DNA of 64,000 nt from Rhineura floridana (GCF_030035675.1 NC_084482.1:77103120-77167119); one strand, 5' to 3'. Shown: positions 33,428 to 45,815, counted from the first letter of the stretch. Made by a program: numbers and translations. Notes: a model not told the origin generated them from the sequence alone.

Positions 33428-34691
33428 AGTTGCCTGCTTTGAATGGGTACTCCCTCTGAAAGAACAGATGCATAGTCTGGGGGTGCTCCTGGATCCATCC
33501 TTGTCACTGGAGGCCCAGGTGACCTCAATGGCTAGGAGTGCCTTTTACCAGCTTTGGCTGGTAAGACAGCTGTGGCTGTTTCTGGACAGGGATAGCCTGA
33601 CTACTGTTGTCCATGCACTGGTAACCTCCAGGCTGGATTACTGTAATGCACTCTATGTGGGGCTGCCCTTGAGGTTGGTCCGGAAGCTGCAGCTGGTGCG
33701 ACTGCTCACTGCTGAAAGAAATGCACTGCCTACCTATTAGCTACCGGGCTAAATTCAGGATTCTAGTTATGGTGTACAAAGCCTTATACAGCTTGGGACC
33801 AGTATACCTGAAAGATTGTTTTACCCCTTATGTACCCAATCGATCACTGTGCTCTGCAGGTGAGGGCCTCCTGCAGGTACCCTCTTATCAGGAGGTCCGT
33901 TCTGCACAACATAGGAAACGGACCTTTAGTGTAGTGGCACCTACCCTTTGGAATTTCCTCCCCTTCCATATTAGACAGGCATCATCTCTGTCATATTTTC
34001 AGTGCCAACTAAAGTCCTTCCTCTTTCAACAAGCCTTTTAAGTAGAGATTTTATCCCAGTCTGTTGGAATTGCTTTTTAATATGTTTTAAACCTTTTTTT
34101 AAAAAAGATGTTTTTAAAGCTTTTTAAGAAAATGTTTTTAAAGATGTTTTGTTTTAATATATTTTAAACTGTTTTTATGATGTTTGTTTTTAGTGCTTTG
34201 TTTGCTACCCTGGGCTCCTACTGTGAGGAAGGGTGGGGTTTAAATCCAATAATAAATAAATAAATAATCTCTCCCACCTTCTACCCTTTAAACATCAGTA
34301 AGACTTACTTATAATGGTGCCGGTTCCAATGCATCTCCACCTCTCTTTTCTGAAAACAGATTCACACAATGCTAGTCAAACTCTGCCCCTTTTAACTTGG
34401 TCGGATCAGTTTGAGTGTGTGTTTTAATTCAACTTCAGAAAGATTTTGCAACTGATTGGTAGATCAGTTTGTCTTCCAGGTGTGCTAATGGAAACACTTT
34501 GCTGCAGGCTCAGGCATAGACAGTGACTGGCCCAACGCTTTGCTGTGGGTGGTCCTTAAAGGTCTGAAGTCAGCAGTGGGGAAAGGAGGTGTGGCCAGCA
34601 GAGGGCAGAGTCGCTCCAGAAGGCAGCCAGAAAAACCATTCTGGCTGCTTTTCAAGCGACGGGTGGTTCATGACAGATGCTCTTGGAGGTC

Positions 34692-34745
34692 ACTGATTCA
34701 GTTTTGCCATAAGTTGTAATCGACTTGAAGGCACATAACAACAAA
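34692..34745 (+). repeat. BovB-type LINE or SINE 3' tail fragment
   Basis: The sequence 'cataagttgtaatcgacttg' with 'aaggcacataacaacaaa' matches the tail of 15236-15590 on the opposite strand. Only the tail is present. Confidence 0.6.
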
Positions 34746-35544
34746 GTGTGCCCAAATCCAGAATGAGGTTTGAGAGCTGAAGGCAAATCTGATAACTATG
34801 GCCAGAATCCAACACCAAGTTAAAGAAATTTACTGATTTCATGAGACCTAAGCCTGGATTTCAATAGACCAACACACACTTGCTTAATGACACATGCCAT
34901 GCAATCCTAAGCATATTTCCTCAGAAGCAAATCCTCAGAAGCAAATGTGTTCAATAGACTTTACTCTCAGATTAGAGAGTGCATAGGATTGTAGCCTAAG
35001 GGCATTTTCACATATGCCCCCAAAACACCTTTGAGTCATTTATGCTATTTGTTTGAAGTTTTGACTTTTATCAGTGTGGTTGAGAAACAAAGAGAGGCAT
35101 TTCATTTACATTCCAGAATGCTGATATCATATTTCAACTAGTCACACAAACCTCATCCAATAATAGCTAGTGTAAATAGCCTAATTGTTGAAAGAACATT
35201 AGAAAAGTTCCTAATTTTAAAATTTAACCCAACACAAAGCTTCAGAATTTATGCCAGAGCTGCTTCTATTGAAAGAGAATGAATGAAAGAAATCAACTTC
35301 TAACATGATTAAAATTAAAGTGAAAAATAACAAAGTAATGACTAAGTAACTAAGGATGTTCAAATCTTGAACATCCAATTAATAGCCTCTCCTAGTCAAA
35401 CTGCTAGGCAGATACATGACTCATGTTCAAATCATACTCTAGCAAACACTAGATTATCTAGAGCTATTGCTAGTCGGGTGGTTTATAAGCTTAATTAATA
35501 ATAATAATAATTATGACAGGTTAATAGAACCCTTCAAAGTAATC
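34746..35544. other. Mostly unassigned DNA with a degraded small repeat
   Basis: 34895-35000 is a rearranged copy of the 'aatcctatgca' repeat, with an internal duplication of 'cctcagaagcaaat'. Nothing else is recognised. Confidence 0.4.
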
Positions 35545-35638
35545 TACAGTGCAATCCTATGCATGTCTACTGAGAAGTACGGCCCACTTACTTCAATGGG
35601 ACTTACTCCCAGTTAAGTGTGCACAGGACTGCATTCCT
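35545..35638. repeat. Small 'aatcctatgca' near-palindromic repeat
   Basis: It runs from 'gtgcaatcctatgcatgtct' to 'gtgtgcacaggactgca', with a central inverted pair around 'ttcaatgggacttactcccag'. Related copies lie at 24920-25022, 34895-35000 and 63918-64000. The core also recurs in the tandem array at 55190-56062. Confidence 0.6.
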
Positions 35639-35837
35639 GGATACTCCTAGTAAAAATCAATTATGCTCTTAAACTAACTTTCTCCAGCTGACTACTCAGA
35701 TAATCAAATAATATTGTTATTTTGTTCTCTTCATCTTAACTGAGTTAACTGGAATCCACAAAAGGGGTGAACTGTGATTTCTAGAATGAACAGCTTGCAA
35801 GTGGCAAAAGACATGCTGTGGGGCTGATTGGGCACAA

Positions 35838-37857
35838 GTAAAACATCATAACCGTGCCTACTGTGTGGCGGTGAGGGCGGCGAAGAAGGCCCACTTCTCT
35901 GCCTCCATCACATCCTCAAGTAGCCGTCCAGTGGAGCTTTTCCATATTGTTAGGGGTCTGTTGACATCAGCTCCAGGAAATGGAGTTTTAGACCCTTTGG
36001 AGGCCCTCTGTGAATTGTTTGTAAGGCACTTTGAGGGTAAAGTTGCTCGCCTCCGTAGCAGTCTTGATGCCCCATCCGCATCTACTGTAGTCCCCAGTGA
36101 GGTGTCCAGTGCAACATCTGCTGCAACTTCTTGGGAACTATTTCAGTTGATGCGGCCTGATAACGTGGACAAGGTGCTTGCAATGATGCAGTCAACAACA
36201 TGTCCTCTCGACCCTTGCCCTTCTTGGCTTATTAAAGCTTGCCAAGGGGGTCTGACTGAGTGGATCCATGGTGTGGTTGATGCATCATTGTGGAAGGGAG
36301 TGGTTCCAGCTGCCTTGAAAGAGACAATGATCTGACCGCTCCTGAAAAAACCCACCCTGGATGCATTTGTTTGTGACAACTACTGACCAGTTGCAAATAC
36401 CCCGTTTTTAGGGAAGGTGATTGAGAGGGTTGTGGCACAGCAATTGCAAGTACTCTTGGACGAAACAGATTTTCTTGACCCATCCCAGTCTGGGTTCACG
36501 CCTGGTTATGGTACTGAATTAGTCTTGGTTGCCCTGATAGATGACCTTTATCGGGAGAAGGACAGGGGGAGTGTGACCCTGTTATTCTTACTTGATCTCT
36601 CAGCGGCTTTTGATACCATTGACCATGGTATCCTTCTGGGCCGACTTGGTGAGATGGGTATTGGAGGCACTGTTTTACAGTGGTTCCGATCCTATCTCTA
36701 GGGTTGCTCTCACAGAATAGCACTGGGTCCCCTGGCAGTTGTGCTGTGGGGTGCCACAGGGTACCATCTTGTCCCCCATGCTGTTTAACATCTATATGAA
36801 GCCCATGGGAGCAATCCTCAGAAGTTCTGGGGCGAGGTGTCAGCAGTATGCTGATGATACCCAGCTCTATTTCTCCATAACATCTGAATTGGGAGGGGCC
36901 ATGCAAGCCCTGGACCATTGCCTGGACTCGGTGGTGGGCTGGATGAGGGCCAATAAACTGAGTCTGAATCCTAGCAAGATGGAGGCGCTGTGGGTTGGTG
37001 GTTCCCGAGTTCAGATAATTGGTCAGTTGCCTGCTTTGGATGGGGTTGTACTCCCTCTGAAAGAGCAGGTCCATAGCCTGAGGGTGCTCCTGGATCCATC
37101 GGCTGCGGCCATTTCTGGACCGGGATAGCCTGACCTCTGTTGTCCACCTCCAGGCTGGATTACTGTAATGTGCTCTATGTGGGGCTGCCCTGAGATTGGT
37201 CCGGAAGCTGCAGCTGGTGCAAATTGCGGTGGCAAGACTGCTCACTGGGGCAGGGTATCACCAACATGTCACCCCCACTGCTGAAATAATTGCACTGGCT
37301 GCCCGTTTGCTACTGGGCCAAGTTGAAGGTTCTAGTTTTGGTGTACAAAGCCCTATACAGCTTGGGACCAGGATACCTGAAAGACCATCTTACCCCTTAT
37401 ATATCCAGTTGATCACTGCACTCTGCAGGTGAGGGCCTCCTGCAGATACCATCTTATCAGGAGGTTCGTTCTGCACAATATAGAAAATGGACCTTTAGTG
37501 TGGTGGCACCTACCCGGTGGAATTCTCTCCCCTTGAATATTAGGCAGGCGCCATCTCTGCTATCTTTTTGGCGCCTTTTGAAGACTTTCCTCTTTCAACA
37601 AGCCTTTTAAGTTGGACCTATCCCAGTCTGCGTCTGTGTTAGAATTGCTTGTTAATATGTTTTTTTAAAAATGTTTTTAACCCTTTTTAAAAGATGTTTT
37701 GAAAGCTTTTAAAAATGTTTTAATGTTGTTTTGTTTTAATGTATTTTAGGATCTGTTTTTATGATGTTTTTAAGTGTTTTTAGCGCTTCTGTTTGCCACC
37801 CTGGGCTCCTGCTGGGAGGAAGGGGGGGATGTAAATAATATAATAAATAAATAAATA
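35838..37857 (+). mobile_element. L2-clade LINE copy B
   Basis: A same-strand relative of copy A, starting in ORF2 between endonuclease and reverse transcriptase (KKAHFSASI...). It ends with 'tttgccaccctgggctcctg' with 'ctgggaggaagg' and an (AAAT)n tail at 37838-37857. Copy B is uninterrupted and a little longer at its 5' side. It lies ~1.6 kb downstream of copy A. Confidence 0.87.
35865..37600 (+). pseudogene. L2 ORF2 reverse transcriptase region, broken
   Basis: Open segments at 35865-36335, 36417-36701 and 36739-37128 contain LTEWIHGVVDASLWKGVVP, TLLFLLDLSAAFDTIDHGI, LCCGVPQGTILSPMLFNIY and QYADDTQLYFSI (YADD at 36847-36858). SKMEALWVGGSRVQIIG follows. After ~37130 the frame is disrupted, but LDYCNVLYVGLP- and FSVVAPTRWNSLP-like segments remain until ~37600. 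The catalytic palm motif is intact. There are several stops and at least two frameshifts, so the copy is dead. Confidence 0.85.
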
Positions 37858-39904
37858 AAATGATAGAGATAACCATGACATCCCTTCTTCAGTAAATGCT
37901 GAAAATGTTCATAATAAGGCTTTGGCACAAGGATTCTAAAATTGCTGTCTGAATTAGGCTCCTGCTGGGAGGAAGGGTGGGACAGAAATAAATAAATAAA
38001 TAAGCAAGCAAGCCAGGAATCAGAAAATACATTTTCAAGTGATCCACTTTGAGCTAAAGAGTTTACAGGGAATGGTACAAAAGTGAAATGATAAAAACCA
38101 ATTCAGAGGAAAAGAATAAGATTTTCCTGGAAATCAGGGCAAACTCTGCTGACAAACTTAGCCATCTCTGTCTCATTTCCTAGGCAGAGGATCGTGGTTC
38201 ATCTGCGACATCACATTTCAATGAATTAGTTTAGGATGATCACAAAGTAGTATGAATTTTTCATTCTTTGATGTGGAGACTGTCACATCAGGGTCACACA
38301 TACACACGCACACTCACTCATGATCCAGAATGCATTCAAAAAAAATATCATTTCAATAGCAAGTAACTTGAAATTAACCAAGCACCAAAAACATAATAGT
38401 AAATAGAAATAGAATTAAAGCAGGTCCTGCATTCGGAATTAAATTCATGGCACCTGTACTCCATTTACTCAGAATTATCATTGATAGTATCTTAGCCGAT
38501 ATTGTTAAATGGCAAGAAGATGACCTACAACTGGCACATCAAACTGTACAGTAGTATTTCTGTTTGCTTAATATACTAAAGAAGTAAATGAAAGTCAGGA
38601 AGACTATTGCGTGCAAGACATTTGTTGGGCAGCTTCCTTCCTCTTCAATACAACTGCTCCTGGGTGTAACCCTTAAAGCATATTGTTTATTTTGCAGTTT
38701 ATTGCTTTGCTGTGTCTTTTGCCTTGTAACACAGTCTGCAAAACTTTATTAGACTTTTTTCGCTTTTACTGCAAGTGACTCTCTTGTGTTCTTTATGCCC
38801 ACAGCAATATTTTCCCTGCCTCACAGCAGAAATCCATGCAGTTCCTATGGGACACTCTCGGAGGAGTTATTTATTAGCTTCTACTAGTGGAAATAACTGT
38901 GCTGAAGCTGAACAAGCTGATACCAATGGTGTGACAACAAGCTCAGTGGGTTGTGGAAATGCTTCATAAGCCTAGACATGTCTGCAAAAGTTAACACACC
39001 ATTGTACCCTCTGGCAGTATTAGGGCTGGCAGGTCATCACCAGAGGCTCAAACCCTGGGATGCAGGGTGATGCCTGGAAGCTACTGGATGGTGCCTGGAA
39101 GACAAAGGAGCCATGCTGAGTGGTAGCAGAGGATGGCACCTGTCTGGTAGAGAGCATGACTGTGCATCTGCTTCAGGGTAGAGCCTGATGAACACCAAGG
39201 CCTGGCAGACAGAGGGAATGGCAAAACAGCCCCCCCCATTTTTGGCTCTCACCCTGAGATTTTATTCCTCCCCCTAAGAAGAATCTTCAGGTCAAATTGT
39301 ACCTAATCCTTAAAAAAAAAAACCACCCTGAGTCCTGGCAGTCCTGAAATAGGTGCAGCATATATTTACTCTGTTTACTAACTGCTAGAGCTTACTAGAT
39401 GTATATATTGTCAAAGTCCAAGACAGGCAGAAGAACAGAGGTTTATAGTTTGCTAGTCTCTCGATAACCCTTAGTTCTGGATCTTACTTCCAGCAGAATG
39501 GTCAGATTCTATAATAAGAGTCAAATCCTGATGGGTGCTCAGCCTGACATCCATAGATAGGGGCCACTGCCCCTAATGATTGATCAATTCAAAATATAAT
39601 ACAGAACGTGAAGAAGAAGAATATCTTAAGCAGCTACAGTTTTCTTAAGTACTGGATCCAGCCCACCTCTCAACAGATAGATAGAAAATGTGTCATGCCT
39701 ACTGCAAACATAGAAAATGTATATGCGCTTCCAAAACTTAAAAACAACAAACTTGGAAAATAATAACATCTGGAAACTCAAGTTGATAAACACTGAAAAA
39801 ACGAGTGGAATGGAATAATTGGGAATATTTTGTGTGCTGCATAGACAATAAATATGCATATATTTTTTAAAAATGACATGAATGTAAAACAACAACAACA
39901 CCAT
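37858..39904. other. Mostly unassigned DNA
   Basis: A second L2 3' tail ('ctcctgctgggaggaagggt' with 'gggacagaaataaataaa') lies at ~37959-38002. The rest is unrecognised. The frame at 38775-38969 shows no known domain. Confidence 0.45.
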
Positions 39905-40366
39905 GTCACATAGCTGCCTGGTACTTACTTACAAAGCCCTAAATGACTTGGGCCCCAGCTATCTGAAGGAATGCTTTCCCTAGATCAACTTGCTGTGCCC
40001 TTAGATCTGAGAGGGAGCCCCATCTTGTTGTCGCACAAGCAGGGAAAGTACATTACGTGGTCACTGAAGACTTTGCTCTCCCCCAAGGTTGCACTTGGCA
40101 CAAATTTTACTGTCAGTCTGGTGCCAGGCTAAGAACCACCTGTTTACCCAGGCATTTATGAGTGGGCAAATGCTGCTGCATTTAGTATGTAATGATTATG
40201 CTAGATTTGGTGCTGATTATTCTTGCTGTTGACTGTTTTATTATATATTTTTCTGTTATATATTTTTCTGTTATATTATATATTTTTCTTTATTGAGTTT
40301 TATTGTTGGGTTTTCAAAAAAATATGCTTGCCCACCCTGGATTTATATGTATAATAAATAACTATC
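39905..40366 (+). mobile_element. L2-clade LINE 3' end, old copy
   Basis: It encodes a degraded VLTYKALNDLGPSYLKECF segment and a GAKNHLF-like closing segment. A 3' UTR with 'cttgcccaccctggatttat' and an ATAA tail follows, ending at ~40366. A second L2 end abuts it. Confidence 0.65.
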
Positions 40367-40590
40367 TTTTCAGCGCCAGGTAAAGACCTACCTCTTCGCC
40401 CAGGCATTTTAAAAATTTTAAAAATTTTAAAAATTTTAAAATTTGAATTTAAAATCGAAAATTTTTAATTATGTTTTATTGTGTTTTTGTATTTTAACCT
40501 GTTTTATTATGCTGTACACCGCCCTGGGAGCTTATTGCTATAGGGCGGTCTAAAAATGTAATAAAATAAAATAAAATAAATAAATAAACT
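40367..40590 (+). mobile_element. L2-clade LINE 3' end, younger subfamily
   Basis: It begins 'cttttcagcgccaggtaaag', encoding the last residues of ORF2 (QVKTYLFAQAF then stop). It ends 'tgtacaccgccctgggagct' with 'tattgctatagggcggtc' and an AAAAT/AAAT tail. The GCCCT...AGGGC stem in the tail is a conserved 3' hairpin. Confidence 0.75.
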
Positions 40591-40848
40591 TATATGATTT
40601 TTCTTTCTGTCCCTGAAAAATTGGTCTTGAATTTTAGGGCTGTTGCAAAATGCCATCCCCTAGCTTGGCACTTCATTGACAAGGGGGTAAATTGTGGGAA
40701 AGCATTTTGCTAATTTTTGTTTGTGGGAGTGCACAAAAATAATTGAATTGGTTTGGGTGGGAGAGGGCGGTGAACTGGGAAATAGCCTTGATATAGGTAA
40801 GACTCCTAATTCTGTACAAATGTTACAAAAGATTGTACTGTTTAGGAC

Positions 40849-40998
40849 AGCCTTTCCCAACTAGTGGGCCACCAGGTGTTGTTGGACCACAATTGCCATC
40901 TTTCCTGACCATTGGCAATGCTGGCTGAGGTTGATGCTGGCTGAGGTTGAGTTGTGTCCAACAACATCTGGTGGCCCACTAGTTGGGAAAGGCTGGTT
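40849..40998. mobile_element. Small palindromic MITE, copy 3
   Basis: Arms 'cagcctttcccaactagtgg' with 'gccaccaggtgttgttgga' and their near-exact inverse at 40957-40996 give a hairpin of ~40-bp arms. The interior holds a direct repeat of 'gatgctggctgaggtt'. No coding capacity. Confidence 0.75.
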
Positions 40999-41022
40999 TA
41001 GGAGGATGCTACATTGGGGCTA

Positions 41023-41455
41023 GGGATGGGGGAGAAATTTGATTCAGTTCACATTCAAAGCCTCATCTATCAAGTTCACACTTTCTGAAACTATATGGAA
41101 ACCAAAACAGAGCCATCCTTTGAAATTCACCCTTCGAAATTCGACATCCAAGTTTTGCAATGCAATTCTCCAACCAAATTTTACAGAAATGCTTATATTA
41201 GGAGAAAGTGTGCATAAAATGAATATATGAGTGAAAATAACATACAGAAACACATTATATTAGGGGAAATAGCTTGCAAAATGTGTACATTAGTCAAAAC
41301 TGCATACCAAAATATTGGAGAAAGTGACACTAAAATGCTGAAGATTTTTCATGAGGATTTTTTAAAAAAACACACAACTTTCTGCAGAAATGTGGAGAAC
41401 TAAGTTTAAGATTAGAAAAACGAGAAACGAAGCGGACAGATCTTTCTATCCTTAG
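41023..41455 (-). repeat. A/T-rich ~430-bp interspersed family, full-length copy
   Basis: It runs from 'ctagggatgggggagaaatt' to 'gatctttctatccttag'. Internal modules of ~40 bp carry 'atattaggagaaagtgtgca' and similar words. Its reverse complement aligns end to end with 48850-49280. Confidence 0.75.
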
Positions 41456-42564
41456 TTGGGGCACACAAATGATGTCAGCAATGTGTTAATACCAAGATAT
41501 CTACAAAGCTGACTGGAATAGCATGTAAGTGCTAAGGATCAAAGCAGAGATAATGGCAGAATTCCTGTATGTTTAAACATGGAAAAAGAGGATGGGGGAA
41601 CAATTTTAACAGGAAAAGGCACACATGGGTGAGATGTGCAGAACCCTTCCTCTGTTTACCTCCCGGCAGCCTTTCTGCGCGAGTATTTTTCTGTGCCGCT
41701 GAGTGATAAGAATCCAATCCAAACCCCAGCTGCTGAATGGTGGGGTTATGTGGAACGGCAAGGCCACCATCACATCTGTGGTCCTGCCATGTGTGGCAGC
41801 CTAGGTGGAAGGTGGCAGTGATAGTGGAGGAATCCTGCCAGTGGCACTCTTGCCTTCCTGTACATCTAGCGGGCAGAAGGAGAGCTGGCAAGAGGCTGTC
41901 TTAGCAGGCAGAGTGATGCCTCCATCCAATCCACCCCCCCACTTGGTGCAAGGAAAAGGGTTGATTGCTCTATAAATGGTCTTAGCAAGGTGAAAAGTAA
42001 GACAGGCTGTGAGGAAAGTAAGCAGTGGGCATGAAGAGAGATCAACTCTCCAAACCTATGTCCCCTTTATCTTTTAAAACTGAACAATTCACCCGGGCAG
42101 AGGGACACTTGAACTGCTCTACCACCATAACATTTAACTTGGCCCAAGAGTGAGTGGCTATGGTAGAAATACCAGTATAATGTACTGAAGAAGCATAAGC
42201 AATGCAAAGTGGATCCCCAAAGTGGATCACTCAAGAACCATATCTCCTCTTCTAGCCAGTGAACCTGAACATAACATATTTTATTCAGACTGCTCAACAA
42301 TTTGCATAATTATGCACTCCCCATGAAACAGTAAACCTTGCTTTAGATATCCCTGATGCAAAAAGCAGCATTAAGATGCTTTGCTGATTTGACTATAATT
42401 TTCCAGTGCCTATATAAAGCAGAGAGAAATGGAGGATATTATAGCTGGATTTCCTGCCAACTGCTGGCTTTCCCAACAGGCTCTGCTGGCTTTAAAGAAT
42501 CAAAGGATGCGGTAAAGGTAGGGTTATGGCCATGTTAGAGAAGGAGAGCAGGTGTTTCTGCACA
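41456..42564. other. Unassigned DNA, nothing recognised
   Basis: No gene or repeat recognised. Frames 41532-41891 (-) and 42356-42538 (+) have no recognisable domain. Confidence 0.4.
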
Positions 42565-42810
42565 TTTGCTCACTTTCTTGGAGGATAAGCCTATCAATGG
42601 CTACTAGTCACAATGGCTATGTTCTACCTTGACTGTCAGGGGCAGGATGCCTCTGAGTACCAGCTAGTGGGAATCACATGTGGGGCAAATGCTCTTGCAC
42701 TCCGGTCTTGCTGGTGGGCTCCCCTAGGCATCTGGTTGGCCACTATGAGCACAGGGTGCTGGACCAGGTGGGCCATTGGCCTGATGCACCAAGGCCTTTC
42801 TGATGTTTTT
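42565..42810 (+). mobile_element. CR1-clade LINE 3' end fragment
   Basis: The blocks 'ggctactagtcacaatggct', 'ttgcactccggtcttgctgg' and 'atctggttggccactatgag' match the CR1 3' UTR at 33220-33370. It ends 'cctgatgcaccaaggccttt' near 42808, with a degraded terminal octamer. Confidence 0.72.
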
Positions 42811-44103
42811 AACCTAGACAGAATTGCTACTTGTTCAAGGAAGGCCGATAACTGGCAAATTACAACTCTGCCAACGCCATACTATTTGAAGCCTTTACTT
42901 AGTATATCTATAAGTATCACCTCTCAGATTTTTCCTAGTTTTGGAAGATGGGAAAAGGAGGGGAAAGGAGAGAAGAGGGGGACAAATGTTAGAACGAGTG
43001 GCAGACTTTGCAGAAATACTTTGCAGTGCTATGTTAAAAGGTAGACAATGCCTTGCAGTAAGGAATGTCTTTGGGGGTAGCTCTATATGCTATATGAAAG
43101 CAAAGTCTATTCAGTGTTCCATTTAAAATGAATTAAAATGGCGAGCTCTTTCTATTGCAACCTTTTGACATGGTTCCCCCTTTGCGGCATGCTTTTCAAG
43201 AGTCCCCATACCATTTTCTCAGTATCATTCGATGCAGGATAAAAGGGATAGACAGGCCTGTAATCTGTATGCTTATGATAGTACTTCTGCACTCAACAAT
43301 TCTTAGCTGGTCAGAATTCAGAAAATTATATTTCAGTGCTCCTGGATACCTGGGTGGAATACTGATTTTGAAATGTTATACAACATTTTTCAGCTCTCTA
43401 CAGATTGCTATGGAATATTAAGTATGAGACAACATCAAATCTGAAACACAAAGGAAGCAAATGCACAAAACAGGGATAGACAAGGTGATCAATTTCTATA
43501 GTGCTTTGTTTAGAGAATGTGAGAGCCTGGATCATTTGCATAACCTCTTTTTTTTCCATTTTAAAGATATTGAGTCCTATATGCAGGATACTTGTTCCAC
43601 TGCCTAGCATCAGAACCAGAGCAATAGGCACCTATGATGATCTTAATTGTTATTTTGTAAAATATCCCATGTTTGAATGCTGATTCAGTTGTCTGTCTTT
43701 TTTCTCCCGCCATGACTGCACTTCCTTCTCTCCCTGCTTATTCTAAAATAGCTCTTTCTCCACTTTCAATTCCCTCTCTTTCTGGCTCTTAAAAAGACCA
43801 TTTTATTCTCTTCCTTGTTTGATAGCTCCTTTGTTTCTGCTGTTTATCCCTAGTTTTTCTGATTACTGTTTACCAACTTGTGGCCTTTTCCTGCCTCTGT
43901 ACAGCTTAGAGTGATTCCATCTCCTTCTCAACAGATGCTTTGAGTTTTTTCCTGTCCCATCATTGAGGTGTATGTGTTTCTTAGGCGTTTCTTTCAGGTA
44001 GGCGCCACCTTTAATCTCCTCAACTCTGTCTCTTCCAGCAGATAAGCCAGCTACCAGCTCAGATTTTAACAACAGATTGAGAACCTAAAGTGTCCATCAT
44101 TCT
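42811..44103. other. Unassigned DNA, nothing recognised
   Basis: No gene or repeat recognised. The minus-strand frame 43863-44072 (basic, GRDRVEEIKGGAYL...) cannot be placed. Confidence 0.4.
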
Positions 44104-44250
44104 TTGGTAACTACTTGGACCAGCTGTTGCAAAGTGCTCTGCATGGGGTTGCTCTTAAACTGTTTGGAAAGTAAGGTTTGTGTAAAGTTTGTGCCACCCT
44201 ATGCTCCTTTGGGAGGAAGGATGGGATACAAATGTAATGATAATAAAAGG
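44104..44250 (+). mobile_element. L2-clade LINE, internally deleted 3' end
   Basis: A degraded ALYVGLPLKLVRK-like segment (44130-44175) is joined to the 3' UTR 'tgccaccctatgctcctttg' with 'ggaggaaggatgggatacaa'. The tail is ATAATAAA. Confidence 0.6.
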
Positions 44251-44329
44251 GCCCACAGCAGAGCCATCCTGTTGGAAGAAGTGGGCACAGAGGACACCAC
44301 TTCCTCATATGAGCATCTGCCAGGTTGAA

Positions 44330-44440
44330 ATCCTGCAAGCAGAACCTGAGCACAACAGCACTCTCCCCACCTGCAGTTCCCAGCAATTCGTACTGAAAGG
44401 CCTCTGACAGTAGAGATAGAACATAGTCATTGTGGCTGTA
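44330..44440 (-). mobile_element. CR1-clade LINE 3' UTR fragment
   Basis: The blocks 'gcaagcagaacctgagcaca', 'acagcactctccccac' and 'catagtcattgtggct' are the reverse complement of the CR1 3' UTR at 33225-33340. Confidence 0.65.
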
Positions 44441-45699
44441 GGTGTTATTCTTTTGGTTTGGTGGGGTGCAATGATGTATGCTTGTTGAACTGATGCAAAC
44501 TGTGACTGCTTGGGCAGTACTCACTGAAAGTGGGTGCCTGCATCATAACCACACAATGTACTGCTGTAGGATGACTTCTGAGTCAAGGGGAAGGCCTGCC
44601 AGATAGGTTCCACTCTCTTGATATATCTCCTAAGGATTCTCCCCAAATCTCATTATCTTAATGTACCATACACAGCATGAAGCAAAATGGTTTCATTTAG
44701 AGTTCTGCAATAGAGAGGAAGTTTAGTATAGCAATTTATTCATCAGCAGTCAGGATTATCTTATGTTATTTTTATTATATATTCTCTATTATGTAGTGTC
44801 CTTGCAGGAAGGGCTCTGAGGATAAGGACAAGTCTTTGGGCCAGCCTCTTTATTGACAAAGCCTTAGATTGTTGAAGCTTATTTCCTTCTAGACTATCAG
44901 CACAGAAGCCATTCTGTTTAGTGGCTGCAGTGGAAAGATTTATTTATTTATTTATTAAAGATGCTGCATGAACAGAAATTTCTTAGTCTTGGATAACAGA
45001 ATGATAACGTTGCTAACTTAAGACCTATAAAAGCTCCTTATTATGTTATCACTCTGTGTAATATTAAGACCCAATTCAAGGTTACACCAGCTCTAGAAGT
45101 AAGACAATGGTATTAATGAAAATCCTTTAACAAACACTCTTTCCTTCTGATTACAGGTCTAGTGCTCTCTAACCTAAATGTACTAACGAAATTCTGTTTC
45201 TTGGGAAACTGTGCTGATGCCTTTTCAAAGCCACAGGGATGCAAATATCAGCCTGTTAATCTAATTATTTTGCGAAAACACTTGAGGCAGTATGGTTAAA
45301 AAGAGAGAAACAGCAGGAGAGGCAATATGACTGCATTATTAAAACTGAATGCAGACAGGCTTTTTAAAAAGCTGCCTCTCCTAGATTCATCAGCAACCCC
45401 TTTTCCCAACAATTATGAGACAAATTTAGTGCCATTTCCCTAAGGGCAGTATCAATAGAGAGAATTCTGAAAACACAAACCATTTTCAACATTACAAAAT
45501 GAGTTCCCCCCACATTGCTAACAGGTGGATAATTGAATGACCTGGAAACTGAAATGCAAACATTATTCAAATATTTGATGGGTCTATCATCACTACTCCC
45601 ATTCAATAGAAACGGTGCTACTACACACACACACTCGTCCACCTAGGTCTTCCCCTCCTCCCAAATTCTTTGTCTGCTTCGGGTCTCAGGACTAACCGA
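44441..45699. other. Unassigned DNA, nothing recognised
   Basis: No gene or repeat recognised apart from short TTTA runs near 44940. Confidence 0.4.
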
Positions 45700-45815
45700 G
45701 GGTAAGCACGGAAGAAGAACCCTGTTGGATCAGACCAAAGGTCTATCCAGTCATGCATTTTGTTCTCTCACACTGGGCAACCAGATGCCACAAGCAGGAC
45801 ATAAGCTCGGTAGGT
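45700..45815 (-). mobile_element. CR1-clade LINE 3' terminal fragment
   Basis: It reads 'aagaagaaccctgttggatc' and then 'gggcaaccagatgccacaag' with 'caggacataagctcgg'. This is the reverse complement of the last ~110 bp of the window's CR1 elements. Confidence 0.6.

Larger units (their letters stand above)
30022..34266 (+). mobile_element. L2-clade LINE copy A, split by CR1
   Basis: The left part is 30022-31039 and the right part 33428-34266. Together they run co-linear with copy B (35838-37857). ORF2 segments include TLLFLLDLSTAFDTIDHGTL, GEMDIGGTVLEWFQSYLQG and, after the CR1, DYCNALYVGLPLRLVRKLQL and FSVVAPTLWNFLPFHIRQ. The catalytic box reads YTDD at 30878-30889, where the functional motif is YADD. 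The 3' end is 'tttgctaccctgggctccta' with 'ctgtgaggaagggtgg' and a TAAA tail at ~34250-34266. Confidence 0.85.

Noticed and set aside
36496-37245. 249-codon minus-strand open frame
   Set aside because: It is antisense to the L2 ORF2, which has clear RT motifs on the plus strand.
43863-44072. Basic 69-residue minus-strand frame as a host exon
   Set aside because: No splice context, family match or neighbouring exon could be seen.
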